A stretch of 64,000 nucleotides of DNA from Rallus limicola (lineage: Eukaryota; Chordata; Aves; Gruiformes; Rallidae). Below, in pieces: positions 1-11,800 of the stretch. Below the pieces are notes generated by a model. That model made no database searches. It was not told where the DNA came from and saw only the letters and a list, made by a program, of their open reading frames with translations. How positions within the stretch are numbered: the stretch's first letter is position 1; each line of letters starts with the position of its first letter. Position numbers and translations under genes: made by a program. Where the stretch lies: assembly GCA_022605955.1 (NCBI GenBank), contig JAKCOZ010000007.1, forward strand, positions 18,086,001 through 18,150,000, in the 5' to 3' direction.

Positions 1-617
1 CTTGTGCTAGCTGTGCAAAGAAGAATCTGGATTTCTTTTGCTCTGATTCTTCCTTTGACTTCAGAAAAAAAATAAAAACAACTATTATCTGATGCATTAC
101 ATTTAAATACATTTTACATGAGAAGAATATAAAATGAATAAAATAACCCAACTCTGCCCTCAGTCTTGTTGTCATGCTGTGTGACACACACCTTTGCTAC
201 CTTTCCTCTCATAAAAAACTGAATGGATCTCTATTTTTATTTTTGATATTTTAAATATCTTAATACAGTTGTTTAAACAACTTTCTGGAACTGGACCTTT
301 CAGCACATTAAGGAGTAAGTCAGATGAAGTATTGAGGTGGTGGGTTGTTCTGTGTTTCTTAAACAAGAAAGATTAGCATTGAATTTTTGTAAATTAAACA
401 CAAACATGGGTAGTCATAAGCATTCACCCATGTAAAGATGGAAATCTGTTCTTGATGGAAAAAGTAGTGCAGGGTATATTTTGACACTTGTATTGGAAAA
501 CATTGACCTAGTGTCTTGGTGGAAAATGCAGTAAAAGACAAGCCACCATGACCTAATGATCTTAGAAGAAGCATTTCTGTACACACATTTACACAGACAC
601 ACACCTTTTTAACTGAC
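1..617. other. Unique AT-rich DNA, no gene seen
   Basis: No repeat family or coding similarity recognised. Minus-strand open frames of 60-80 codons at 172-366 and 359-604 overlap one another in different frames and resemble no protein I know, so I treat them as chance. The segment ends at the sharp 5' edge of the LTR at 618. Confidence 0.6.
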
Positions 618-843
618 TGTCCTGGTTTTGGCTAAGATGGAGTTAATTTTCTTTCCTGCAGCAGGTGAAATTCCTGTTTGGGAGTCAGGATGAGAGCAGT
701 GCTGATAACACCCTGAGGTTTTAGTTGTTTCCAGCATCAGGGACTTTTCAGCCGTGCTAAGGAGAAGGCTGGGGGCACCCAGGAAGCTGGGATGGGAGAC
801 AGCCAGGACAGGTGACCCAAACTGGCCCAAAAGGGTATTCCAT

Positions 844-869
844 GCCAATTATGTCATGCTCAGCATAAA
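844..869 (+). promoter_or_regulatory. CAAT-like and TATA-like boxes in the LTR
   Basis: GCCAAT at 844-849 and CATAAA at 864-869 lie about 250 bp into the LTR, in the order expected for the U3 core promoter. They are followed by a repeated CACACGGCT (891-899 and 906-914, period 15). Activity is inference only; old solo LTRs are often silent, but some act as host promoters or enhancers. Confidence 0.35.
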
Positions 870-1049
870 GGGGAGCTCGTCAGGGAAGAGCACACGGCTC
901 CAGGACACACGGCTTTGGGGACGGTCCAGCTTCAGGATAGCTCTGAGCTCAGTGGTCTGAGTTGTGCGATTTGGTGAAACACTGTATTGTGCATCACTAG
1001 TTCTGTATATTTTGCTATGATCACTATATCTCTCCTTCTCTGCTGTCCC

Positions 1050-1102
1050 AGTAAACTGTCCTTATCCCAACCCATGAAGTTTGGGGAGGTTTTTTTGTTT
1101 TC
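1050..1102 (+). terminator. Polyadenylation-like region of the LTR
   Basis: AGTAAA at 1050-1055 is a variant polyadenylation hexamer. It is followed by a GT- and T-rich stretch up to about 1102, matching the usual R/U5 arrangement in this LTR family. Function is inferred from position and motif only. Confidence 0.3.
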
Positions 1103-1345
1103 TTTTCCCTCCCTTCCTCCCCACCCACCCCAATACCCCCTACACACCCTCTTAGAGAGCAGCTGCATTTGTGCTCGGCTCCCGGCTGGAGCGAAACCAC
1201 AACAGGGACTAAACTCTAGACAATTCCTTAGGACCACTATATAATTAGTTGATTGGAACATCTTGTAGTGTTTAGGGAAGTTGTGTCCTTATTTCCTTCT
1301 ACCTCTCTTCTACTTTTCCTTGCTGAAACAGACCCATACAAAGGA

Positions 1346-1377
1346 AAATAATAATAACAACAACAACAACAACAACA
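1346..1377 (+). repeat. (AAT)n(AAC)n microsatellite
   Basis: Three AAT units run directly into seven AAC units. The run reads as a poly-asparagine stretch in one frame of a short open frame (1281-1478), which is an artefact of the repeat and not a protein. Confidence 0.9.
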
Positions 1378-4300
1378 TTTTAAAACATATAAAGATGCAT
1401 TTAATCTCCAGGACAAATCCCATCTTTGCCTCCTGGCAACCTCGTGGTGGCATTTCCTATCATTTCACTAAGGACTAATTCTAGTCTCATACATTTATAG
1501 TGTAAGACTGTTAAAGGTTTGTATAGCACTGGCCTTCTAGCAGTATACATTTCTGTCCACAATAGAACAAAGTGATTTGTTGTACATAGAATGTACAGTG
1601 AGTGCTCCTCCATAACTTTTGTCTGGTCACAACCAGCCAAGTTACATGGCAGCCATTGATGTAGCCTCAGAGCACCCTCCTCAAGATGGAATAATGCTAG
1701 TACTGCTAGGGGCTGCAATTGAGCCTTCATTAGGTATGCAACACGCACTGGCTATTTTAATACACTGTATTTAATCTCAGTATTTACTACTATTTAAATG
1801 CATGTGGATGACAAGATAAACAGCAAAAGAGGCTGACTGCTGTCATGTGAGAATGGTAAGTGCTACTTGATGAAAGAGGGACAAGGAGATGAGTGATGAG
1901 TGATGATGAACAATGGGAAATCTTTAGCCAACTCTCCAGTACTAATAGCTTACTTATTTCTTGCACCAGCACATTTTAAAGAGTGTCTTGAGAATGTAAG
2001 TCCCCTCATTTTACCTGTTAAGAAACTCAAGTGCAGAGAGAGAAGCTTTCCCCAAAATGAACCAGTTCAGTGCTATCCCTATTGTCCAAGGCTGAAAAGT
2101 CACTATGAGAAGTCATTAATGAGAGCTAAAATACCAACCAATTCTACCTTAGACAGAAGAATATTCTTAACACAACCCTCAGTTTTCACATCTCTCACCC
2201 ATCCCTCCCTTAAATTGCAGGGTTTTTTAATGGCTTTTCTCTTCTATAATCTCCTTTTGCCTTTTCAACTAATTCAAATGAAACAGAACTAAATCAAAGT
2301 TTTAAGCAAATACTGATAAGGCAGATCAATTATCAGGGCAAGAAAGCTTTGCTGGATGAATCCTACCAGCACTAACAGGACATCTTTGCAGCATGCTTCA
2401 CTACTGTAAGCAGAACCAAGCTGGATTTTTCCGCCACTACAATGAATGGCCACCAGAAAAGAAGAGAGGAGTATCAAGGGGTAGAAGTGGATTTCCCTCA
2501 CATGCAGCAGCCACTGTTCCATGTACTTATATACCTTCCTCCATAGCAGGATAAGGAGTATGGCAGTAGAGACATTTTGCTTCCCACTTGCCTATTCCTA
2601 AAGCCAGCCTTGCTAGAAACAGTTGCATAAGTCTTGGTTCATTTCCAATGGCTTGGAAATTGACCATTCTGGATATTCCAACAGTAGGTTTGGATAAATC
2701 TTCCTAAGGTAGATGTGCCCCTCTATACAGCTCCCACATATGAGCCATCATCTGGTCCTGGTCCATATTCAGGACCATACTTAGAAACTTCACCTGGTTT
2801 CTTCTGGTCTTTACATCTGTGTTCCTTCTCATGGAAACCACAATTTGGGGGAAAACAGCAAGATGACCTGGATCTTGCTCTAACATGTATTTGGACTCAC
2901 AAACTGGAAAGTACTCTGAGGTCTTGAAGTTTAAATGCACCACTAATGAACATGAATAACTTTGAGCACGATGGTGTCTTTACTTACAGTTTTCCAACCC
3001 TTTCCTAGCTTGAACTCGCAAGAAGCCCTGGGGTCCAGACATATGTTGTCCCTTGGCTCTTTTCCCCACAGGCTGTCCCCACCTGAAGTTGCCTTCTCCT
3101 GCACTGGTGGATCAGAAGGTCTGGGAGCACAAAGTGCAGCAAAAAACATACCATGGAGGTTAGGCTCTGCATGGTATGATTCATTTGGCACCTTTTGAAG
3201 GCCCTTGACATTCTAAGTATAAATTTGTACCTCCAAAGATGTGGTCCCTGTTGGAAGGTCCACGGTAGTTTTAAGTCCCCTTGGCAAAATGCTTCTAAAA
3301 CTATCAGCAAAGTTTTCTTAAAATGAGCAAGATTAAGACAGCTATCCTCTTGCAAGTATCCTTTATGGGCAATATTTGTAAGGCTTTCTGGGTTTATTAA
3401 TATTTGTCTTTGGCAATAGTGTACCTGACCAAATGCTGGAGAAGTTAAAAAAAAAAACCAAAAACTAAATACCTTCAATTTTTATCTCCTTGCTTAGATT
3501 AATTTCTCACAGCCCAAATATTTCATTTCAGCAGACTCAGTTCAGTTTTAATAAAAGCATGGCTTTTTATTCCTTAGAATAGTTGACTATTAAATTCCTT
3601 TTTTGCAACAATAGTGTGGAATATTTTACTGGCTTGCACATCTGAGAGCTATCTCTTCACATAAAAAACAGTTGCCTGTTTGTACATATAGGTGTGCATG
3701 TATGTACATAAATTAGAAAGCTGCCGCTCTGGATAACAGCTTTATGTGGACTTGGATTAGTAGATCTAAATCTTTTACATATAAATATAGTGTGGACATT
3801 GTCATATTAAATATTTAATACATTCTGGAAACAGCTAGTGAGAAAATGAATAGTATATAAAGAGAAATACGTTAAGTTACAGCTTAAAGATAAAGTCATT
3901 GCTTCCTATCATTAGACACGGTTACTTTGTATCTCAAATGTGGTATGTCACACTTGTATTTTCAAAGCTGGCTTTATTTTTTACCATAGGTTTACTAAGA
4001 AAAAACATGATAACCATCCAGAGATCTTACCCACACCTGCATTCTTATGTCAAAGTTGTCTGCGTGTTTCAAACGCATTTCTCCCCAATGCAATTCTAAA
4101 AAAAATTATTACAAATTAAAGGAAGCATTTTATTTTCAACCTTGAAGAACTGTGTCTTTAAACAAAATAAAAATCTTGAACTAAGCAATATACATACCTA
4201 ATTATTTAAAGCACACAAACTATTCTGAGGCCAGAAAAAACATTGATTTTCCCACGGCATTTCAGAATAAAAAGGGTTTTTTAAAATTAATTCATAATCA

Positions 4301-4402
4301 GTATAACATGCCTGTCTAAAGGAAGCTGGCAGATTTTTGTTTATAGTTTCAGCAAAGAGTGGATGTTGTTTTCATCAAAGGCTTCTCAACGCGTAGAACC
4401 AG
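1378..4402. other. Unique DNA with chance ORFs only
   Basis: No repeat or gene recognised. The longest non-CR1 open frame in the window, 157 codons at 3005-3478 on the minus strand, lies here. It is overlapped by open frames at 2943-3191 (minus) and 2962-3198 (plus). Its N-terminus is hydrophobic but shows no family motif I recognise. With about 128 kb of strand scanned in AT-rich DNA, an open frame this long is about what chance gives. The 130-codon frame at 1900-2292 (plus) is similarly featureless. A short GATGAGT-type tandem repeat sits near 1888-1909. Confidence 0.55.
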
Positions 4403-4424
4403 GCGGTAGAGCAGATGCTACCGC
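4403..4424. repeat. 7-bp perfect inverted repeat (hairpin)
   Basis: GCGGTAG (4403-4409) and CTACCGC (4418-4424) are exact reverse complements around the 8-nt spacer AGCAGATG. Two CpGs in the arms stand out in an AT-rich setting. It is too short for a microRNA precursor. It could be a dimeric protein-binding site or chance. Confidence 0.7.
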
Positions 4425-7039
4425 ATCTTCATATTGAATTTAAATTGTGAAATAAAAGATGAACTTTGGTTACACGTTCTTTTGTGTCAGAAATCACCCC
4501 TAAGCTCTTCCTCTGAGCCTCCCCCTTCCCAGCTCTCCTAGTGAAGCAGCAGTGCTCGCTGTGGGCCTGCCCCAGTTAGCATTTGCCGCTTGATATGCAT
4601 ATGAGCAGCCACCATGTAGTGTGGATCGTTCCAGTACTATGAACTGGTACCACAGACCATTTAAAAGAGAGAATGGCACAACAACCTGTCCTACAAGCAG
4701 AGAGGGAATGGGAATAGTAAAAAATGTACAATGTTGTATATTCCCTCTCAGGTATTAGAAAGACTGACATAAACACTGTTAAAGTTCATTCATCTGGGAT
4801 TTTATAAGCCAAACCACTGTTATTTTCCTTGTACTATCCATCCAGTGGACACTGGAAAGAAAGTGTAGTAATAACATACCTGGTTAAACATTTTTTCACA
4901 GTATGATCTAAATACTTCACTGTGCTGCCTCAAGCCTTACTTTGGACAGTGGCAAATACTGCAGTTTGGCCTAACAAGGAGAGAAGACACAGTAGTGATA
5001 TTCAGTGTGAATAAGCAAGGCCGAAGTTAATTATATGTCTTGTTTGATCTGCAGATCTCATTGACATTTCTTCTTTTACTTCTTGCAAGTCAAAACTGAT
5101 TGTGTACTGTGCTTTGATTTAATGAGTACTTAGATCACAGCAAGGCTAGCAGTTGGGTACCCAACGCTGTCGTAAGCAGCCTGCTACTCTGTAAGTGTCC
5201 TGTGTTTCCAGGGTGGAGCTGGGTCCAACAAAGGGATCTATCCCAAAGTCACCACTTTCCTCCTTTTATTCTCCCCAGCCCCAAAAACACATGACTTAGG
5301 TGATATCTGTGGCTGTGTGTTCCTGTTCCTCCACCTCCTGCAGTTGCTGCCTCAAGGAGTAGGTGAAGTTGCTTCTCTCCCTTTGCTCAGAATTACCTCC
5401 AAAGCTGTGTTTTCTTAAAATTGTCTCTCACCTTCCTGCCTAGCTTTGAGTTCTGTTCTTCCAGTTTCCTCTCTTGGATCACCAAGGATGCTCCTTGATC
5501 TGCACTCAGTAATGGTTTTGGATTAGTCATAGGCATTAAACAATGGCTTGAGAAAGTATGAGAGAGATATGACAAGTGTTCCAAGAAGAGGCAACTTCCA
5601 CTTAACGTGCCAAGAAATTAAGTATCCAATTAGAGGGGCCCTATCTGTCTCATTTTTCCCTCTGTTCCTCTCCCTTTTCTTCCAAAACACGCTCCTGAGG
5701 AGTGTATTATACTGACTGGGGAGAAGCAGAAAGCACATCTCACCCTCTATCTCTTCAAGCAGAAGGATGATAAGCAGCAACTCTGCTGCTCCTCCCTAAA
5801 AGTACTCACTTGAACAGAGAGTTATGGTGCTGGCTAGGCTGACTTTGTCCTGAAGTGTTAGTACGTGTGTACTGTGCTGTGTAAGCGCTCCACTAAACAG
5901 ACAAACCAAGATATGGAAAATGTTCAGCCACTTGCCCAAGGCCATATGGCAATTCAATAACAATGCTGGGAATTAAAAACTAGGTTGAAGTTTCTCAAAC
6001 AGAAATACTTTCTCACAGGAAAAGGCCTTTATCAACACTCCTGGGGAAAGTAGAAAATTGTGAGCTCTTGAAGTGCTTCATTTTTTGCAAAGTTGCTCCT
6101 CAACAACACTAGATGTTTGAAAAATGGCTTGTTCCAGAACTGGAAATTATTAGCTAAAAGTGGAAACATACCGATAACCAGATCAACGCTATTGTGGATG
6201 AAATTAAGCAGCATCTCTAATGATTCTCAGTCAAATACTGGAGAAAACCTGATGTTATCATGGAAATGCATTGCTGTTATTGGTGGGTTGTTTCTTTTCT
6301 CTTTCTCAAGAACATAGTCCAAAAAACACTGAGGTCACCTTTTGGCTTGACCCAAGAAGAGGATGCAGGAGTGCTTTTCCTCTGGCTGCATGTGTGGCCC
6401 CAGCAGAGGTGGATGGAGTTTCCCAGTCCTCCTCTGTCTCGGTTTCCAGTTTCCATCCTATATACAAAGCTCAGACATTCTTCAACTTCATCATCAAATT
6501 TTTAACAAGAAAATCGTCATGACTCACATTCACCGTGCCTACTTCACCAACAATACATTGTTTGCGAAACAGGCTCTACTACTATACTGAGTATATTTAG
6601 GCAGGGAAGATCACCAGAAGCTAGAGATGGGGAAAGTCCTGGGGCAGTACATATGCTTGTTGAGAGAGAGAACGTATCACACTGCCTCTTTTTATTTTGG
6701 GGCACCTCAGGCGGCCCACAACCTTATGAATCTGACACATTCACCAGGCCATAAGAGGCTGTTCCAGACAAATGTTTGACAGGCATGGCCACAGCTGTAG
6801 AGCTGTCAACTGTTAGGGAAAACCTCTGCCTTGATCCTCTCCAGTATGGGAGACAAGCTGGTCCCTTCTGATGTGATTTCCATCCAACATGAGAAGAGGT
6901 CTGGCTCTTTGCTAAAGCTAATGAGAATATTTTGTGGCTGGACTGACGGTGATTTAGAGTTTGTCTTTATACTATAGTGACATGTAAATAAAGCCAGAGC
7001 CTTCATCATTCTCCAGTTTTGTATATTCACAAACGCTCT
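4425..7039. other. Unique DNA, no gene seen
   Basis: No repeat family recognised. The stretch contains a perfect 14-bp palindrome at 5152-5165. Around 6093-6590 several overlapping plus-strand frames of 74-83 codons lie in all three phases; none resembles a known protein. Nothing else stands out. Confidence 0.5.
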
Positions 7040-7468
7040 GGGTAAAGTAGCTTATCAATTTAAAAGAAACACTACTTTTTCTTATTTTTTTCTAAAAGGT
7101 AGCAAACCTTTTAAAGTTACAGCACATTTAGTTCCATTTTAAATTAGGACTTTTAGACAGCATTCCTAATCAACTATATTTGTAGGAACAGGCTTAATGC
7201 ATTTAAAATATGAAACAGAGATGCATTCCTTACATTTGGAAATAAATTACTGAACAACCTTTATAGCAAATATAATTCAGTTCAACACTGTGGCTTAATG
7301 AAGAAGTAGCAGAGGAAATAAATTACACATTCTCTGGTTAATTTACAAAGTAAATATATACATTTTGCAAAAGTACTCTCATCACTGACACACAAATACC
7401 TTCTGATAAGCTTCACCATGTGAATTGTACTTAGACAATTATAATGGCCATTTTTTTTTTCATTTCAG
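7040..7468. other. Motif-dense AT-rich block, possible conserved non-coding DNA
   Basis: This repeat-free AT-rich stretch has many homeodomain-like cores and an 8-bp perfect inverted repeat (TAAAAGGT at 7093-7100 and ACCTTTTA at 7106-7113). It ends in ten T's followed by CATTTCAG (7451-7468), a strong splice-acceptor-like sequence. Its look is that of vertebrate conserved non-coding DNA, but conservation cannot be judged from one sequence. Confidence 0.25.
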
Positions 7469-7615
7469 TGTGGACTTTACTGTATGTAGCCGTGCTTTAG
7501 TGTCTTGCACAAGGATTATTGCAGTCCCCTCCAGTGGTGCTCTGACAGACACTCAGAAATGTCACGCCGCCATCCCGGGTTGAATGGCTCTTCCCATGTC
7601 ACCTGTACCACGTAG
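7469..7615 (+). other. Exon-like block with strong acceptor
   Basis: A polypyrimidine run and CAG end at 7468, and a weak donor-like TAG|GTGGCC begins at 7616. The 147 bp between is richer in G+C and CpG (for example 7563-7578) than its surroundings. One frame is open from 7470 for 37 codons to a TGA at 7581-7583, with three cysteines and no family I can name. Thirty-seven open codons are not significant alone. If real, it could be a terminal coding exon or a non-coding RNA exon; it may equally be a conserved regulatory element. Confidence 0.2.
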
Positions 7616-8279
7616 GTGGCCAACCTCTGTGTAGGTTATACGTGGGATAATATGAAAAAGAAAACATTTAGGGGAAGGAAGTCTGTGGAACGTTACTAAT
7701 GAGTTGTTTGTAGCTGTAAGATCTCCACATTCATTCTGAATTTAGATACTAGGGGATATTATGTGTTCAGAATGTTGGATAAATGCACATTTGATATTTA
7801 AGAGATTATGCTGGCACTTTGAAGATAGACTAGTTTTTCAAGAAAGCATCTTTCTTTGTGTGAGTCCTTTTGAATATTAGATAAATGGCTTGGATGAGAG
7901 GTGGAAGCAAAAATGGACAACAAAACTTTTGTTGCTGCTTCTGTCTCTGTTAATGTTTGTAACTACAGCCAGCCTTGTGACCTTCCTTTCACACACCTGT
8001 GGATACTATAATGAAAGAAGTTTTCTTTGGAAAGGAATCTGAGATTAAAACAATAGTGAAAAATGATGGTGTGGCCTGATGACTTAGAGAAAAGATCTTT
8101 CTAAAATATTATAGGTCCTTTAAACTAAAAGAAAAGCTAGAAAACCCTTGAAGCCATATTCCTAAAAAAGCACCTATGTCTTCTACATTTATCAAACTGT
8201 GTACTTTAAATTTTTCCTTTAACAAAATTTCATCCCTGTGCATTGTTGTTCACATTCCATAACAAACAAATAGATGCAG
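7616..8279. other. Unique AT-rich DNA, nothing recognised
   Basis: No repeats, no open frame worth noting and no RNA gene seen. It lies between two motif-dense blocks. Confidence 0.5.
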
Positions 8280-8830
8280 TCAAAAACTTGAGTCTTTTAC
8301 AATAACAAAAATGACAAGCAGATTTATCTGAGAGAATTTGACTCAGGGGGAGCACAACAGTGTCAGTCAGAGCTATCTTACAGTACTTTATTTTTCAGAA
8401 TAAATACTTCCAAAAAATGAAGCAGGATCACAATGTTTCTAGCTTTCAAGCCGAATCTGAGCTATGAGGAAAACAGAAATTAGTTTATATGCATAAAATA
8501 TAAAAATGGTGCTTCTCCAGAACTCAAAAGTGCCTTCTGTATAAAATGTGTGTGTTTATTTTTATGCATAAAGAAACTGTAGTAAAGGACAATTTATACA
8601 ACAGGATTTGGGGAAAGTGCACTTTCCCTGGAAAGCCAACATAACAACAGAAAAGCACTTCTCATAAGGGGCATACACAGGCTATAAATGTTTATTGTGT
8701 TATTGACAATTATCTGTTTAAGACTGGGATTACTCGATGAGTAGTTCAGAAAATACTGCATTATGGCTTAATTGCTTCAGTATCTAATTCATTTTTAAAA
8801 TACCCTGTAGATAAAGAAGGTAGCGAAATA
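8280..8830. other. Motif-dense AT-rich block, possible enhancer
   Basis: Repeat-free and AT-rich, with many short transcription-factor-like words: GACAATTATCTG near 8704-8715, homeodomain TAAT cores, and a 5-bp inverted repeat TACTC-GAT-GAGTA at 8731-8743. No frame longer than 60 codons crosses it. The appearance resembles conserved non-coding elements. This is a judgement by eye. Confidence 0.25.
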
Positions 8831-11800
8831 CTGGATGTGTGTTTATGAATGGAAATTTTGCTCTAGCTGCCTTCCTTTCATTGAGATGCCTCATGTTTAT
8901 TTCAACCAACAACAAAAAATTCTGTAGTGATCCTTTCTTTTCCTCATATCTAATAACATATTTGATTTTTAGCCTACAAATTTAGATCATAATTGGCTGT
9001 GAATTCATTGCCCTAATAAAGTGATTGTGGGTGATATTTATTAGTTCTTATTGTACAATTGACAATTAACTTACAAAGACTAACAAATACTAATGTTAAT
9101 GTTGAGGTAAAATATGAGATGCCTTCGATCCCAAGAGCATCACCAAAAGAGAGCCAGCAATTGTTACAACAAAGCCTGGAGAAAAGATGTTTCCTTTATT
9201 GTGAAAGAAAATTATCTTGTGAATGGGTATTCTACAGATTCAGAAGTCTTATTAGATAATGTGGTGTATTCCCAAACCAAGACAGTATCATTTCCTGTAA
9301 CAAATTTTCCAGGGTAATATTTAATTATAAGTCTTTGGCTTCTGCCACTTCTCTTGTGACTCTTCTGAAGACTAATAGACTTACCGGTCAGGAAGTTTTA
9401 CATATATTCAGACTATTTTTTAGACTATTAAACATAATTCTAAATAATTTCTTGCAAAGGGCTGACCCTCTGAATATTGTAGATCAGTATCATTCTGCAC
9501 TTAAATTATACATTTGTAGGTCTCCCAGACTATCACTGTAACTGCAAGTATTTCTCGAGTCCTCTTTTCAACTTTTAAGTTATTTTTATTTAAGTTATGG
9601 AGTTAGAATGAGAAATCTTCCCTTCAAAGGACCAGTTGCAGAAAACAAGTAAGAGCTCCCAAACATGATTCCATCTAGAAAAGCAGAGACCAGGTATGTA
9701 GCTGAAATATCAACAATATCTGGGGAAGAAGTTCTGAGGACGTAGTTGGGTTGGAAATCATCGTGTGACTTCTTCTACTCTCTGTATTTGCGAATATCTT
9801 TCTGATAATGAGATGAGCCCAGTATAAGAGTCGTTGCCTCTTTCCTCAGTGACAAGACAATCTTATCTATGAAGCAGTAAATTAAAATGGAGTTTTTAGC
9901 ATACATTCATGTCTAATGACCTAGTCTATATAGGCAATATGCTCTTCTCTTTTAAATCCCTCATTAAAGGCCACTTAATGTTAATTATTTCTATTACTAT
10001 AGTACCTAGCTGCCCCAATAATAATTTTGATGTTTCTTGTAATAGGTGCCTCATTCCAACACTCACTGCTATAGAGGCTGTGTTGCTGAAGTGTAAGAGA
10101 TGACAACAAGCAGATAAAGCATGGGGAAAATACAATAACACCTTGCAAATTAATTGAGTTTCCTGACACAGAGTATTTTTCACCTTTTTCATCACCAAAG
10201 CATCATGGAATTTCACAAAGAGCATGTTAGAAAACCCTCAAAGCACATTTCATTTTGATAGCATTTCAGAGCTTGTGAAGGTTCATACTTCAGCAGGCAA
10301 CACAGACAATCCTGAGACCCAAACCTCATCTGCCTGATTTCCACAACCCATGGAGTTGCCTGTTGGGAAAACTTGGCTCCTGTGGTCACCTTCAAGCCCA
10401 GGATCCTCTCAGATTCATTAGTTTCAGAGGTCCTGGTGTTGGCATTAGCACAGCTACTATGTTATTTGTTTTAAATCAGGAATTCAAAAATCCATCAGTC
10501 CACAGATCTGGGCTAACCCAGAACTACATAATCTCCCTTAACACCTTAGACCTTTGAGCTGTTTGTACTTGTTGCTCTTTTCTGCTAAAATGCTAGTTCT
10601 TCTTCCAAACATTGGAGGGGAGGGGAATGAAAGCCCATTCTCCTAGTTCTACTTTAGAATACTATCCATTGGCTTAACTGCTGTTCAGCTTGAATAATTT
10701 AGAGCAGAGCTGAAAATCAATACTATGAAACAGAAGAAACCTGAACATTTTCAGCCACTCTACTATTTTCCTCCATCTAGGAGGGATCCTATCAACAAAC
10801 AAAAAAAAAAGTGAAAAACTTTTGTCATCGCTACATATAATTGTTTCAGCTTTTGAAGTCACAGTGCATCATGTGAACAAGGATAATTAACAATTTGTGG
10901 TTTGTTCATGCCAGATTTGAACACTTTGCATCCATTTCACAAAAAGCAATTATTCAAGTTCCTAACTTTTAAGCAGCTGAGGGACCCAAAGTATAGCAAC
11001 TTTATAAACCCCTTTTGGAAGTACCTGATATTTTATGGGATACTCAGCTGAAATCCTAACCTTTAAATCCAGTGCTTAGTTTATTAATCTCTGTAATATA
11101 AACCATTCAAAGATACTTTATAAACAGGACATGAAGAAGGACTTGCATGCCTTAGAACTTGCATAGCTTTTTTCCAAAATGTCAACCAAAAGACTTCACC
11201 TTTCTTTTCAAGCCTTGCTTTGCCTATCTACCAACAGCAACACCGCTGCATATGTTTGCCTACTTCATCTATGTAACACAGAACACTTCACAAGGAGAAC
11301 CAAAAATTCCCTCTTTCCAGCCACCTCCATTAATCTGCCCACCACTCTGCCTGGCTGCTACCAAGACAGGAGCAACATCACATCAGCACCACTACTGAAA
11401 ATCATCGTTATCACAGAAAGAGCTCTTCTTTGGGGGGGCAGGGAGAAGAGGAGGAGATGAACAGGAGGAAGCTCCGCCTGCTGCAAGCCCAGGGGCTACA
11501 CAAGGTATGGCATGTGGGTGTAGGGGGAGTACGTGGATCCCAGCAATGAAGAGCGTGGCTGAGGTAGGCTGTACCCCGCCGTGCAGAAAAGTAATACTGC
11601 AGAGACTGTGGTGGTTTTGGCACTTACTACTTTTGTCATAAGCCAGAACTGACAAGTATCTTGGATACAACAAAGCACAGTATTTTATAAAGCTGTTGTA
11701 AATTTTCAACGTGAAAAGAAAAAACATATAAAAGCTACAGGTATTATCTGCTCTGGTCTAGCTTTTACATCTCTAGCTGGTGGTCTTTGGATTTGTGTTT

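Larger units (their letters stand above)
618..1204 (+). mobile_element. Solo LTR of an avian endogenous retrovirus
   Basis: A block of about 587 bp begins TGTCCTGG and ends ACCACAACA, giving the TG...CA ends of a retroviral LTR. The opening (TGTCCTGGTTTTGGCT followed by GGAGTTAATTTT), the CCCAGTAAACTGTC segment, the T-rich run after AACCCATGAAG and the GGCTGGAG...ACCACAACA end match an LTR family abundant in birds that I associate with ERV-L-like elements; the exact RepeatMasker name is unchecked. No gag, pol or env sequence and no second LTR lies nearby, so this is a solo LTR left by recombination between the two LTRs of a provirus. The flanks CTGAC (613-617) and GGGAC (1205-1209) agree at only 3 of 5 bases, so the target-site duplication is decayed or unproven. 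The element is in sense orientation on the plus strand. Open frames inside it are not genes. Confidence 0.85.

Noticed and set aside
1281..1478. Protein with a poly-asparagine tract
   Set aside because: The asparagines come from the AAT/AAC microsatellite; no other coding evidence.
1900..2292. 130-codon plus-strand open frame
   Set aside because: Featureless; starts in a short GATGAGT-type repeat and ends in a low-complexity hydrophobic tail.
3005..3478. 157-codon open frame on the minus strand, possibly a secreted protein
   Set aside because: Hydrophobic start but no domain, overlapped by frames in other phases and on the other strand. Length is within chance expectation for AT-rich DNA of this size.
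4403..4424. MicroRNA precursor
   Set aside because: The stem is only 7 bp and cannot form a precursor of normal size; no longer pairing found around it.
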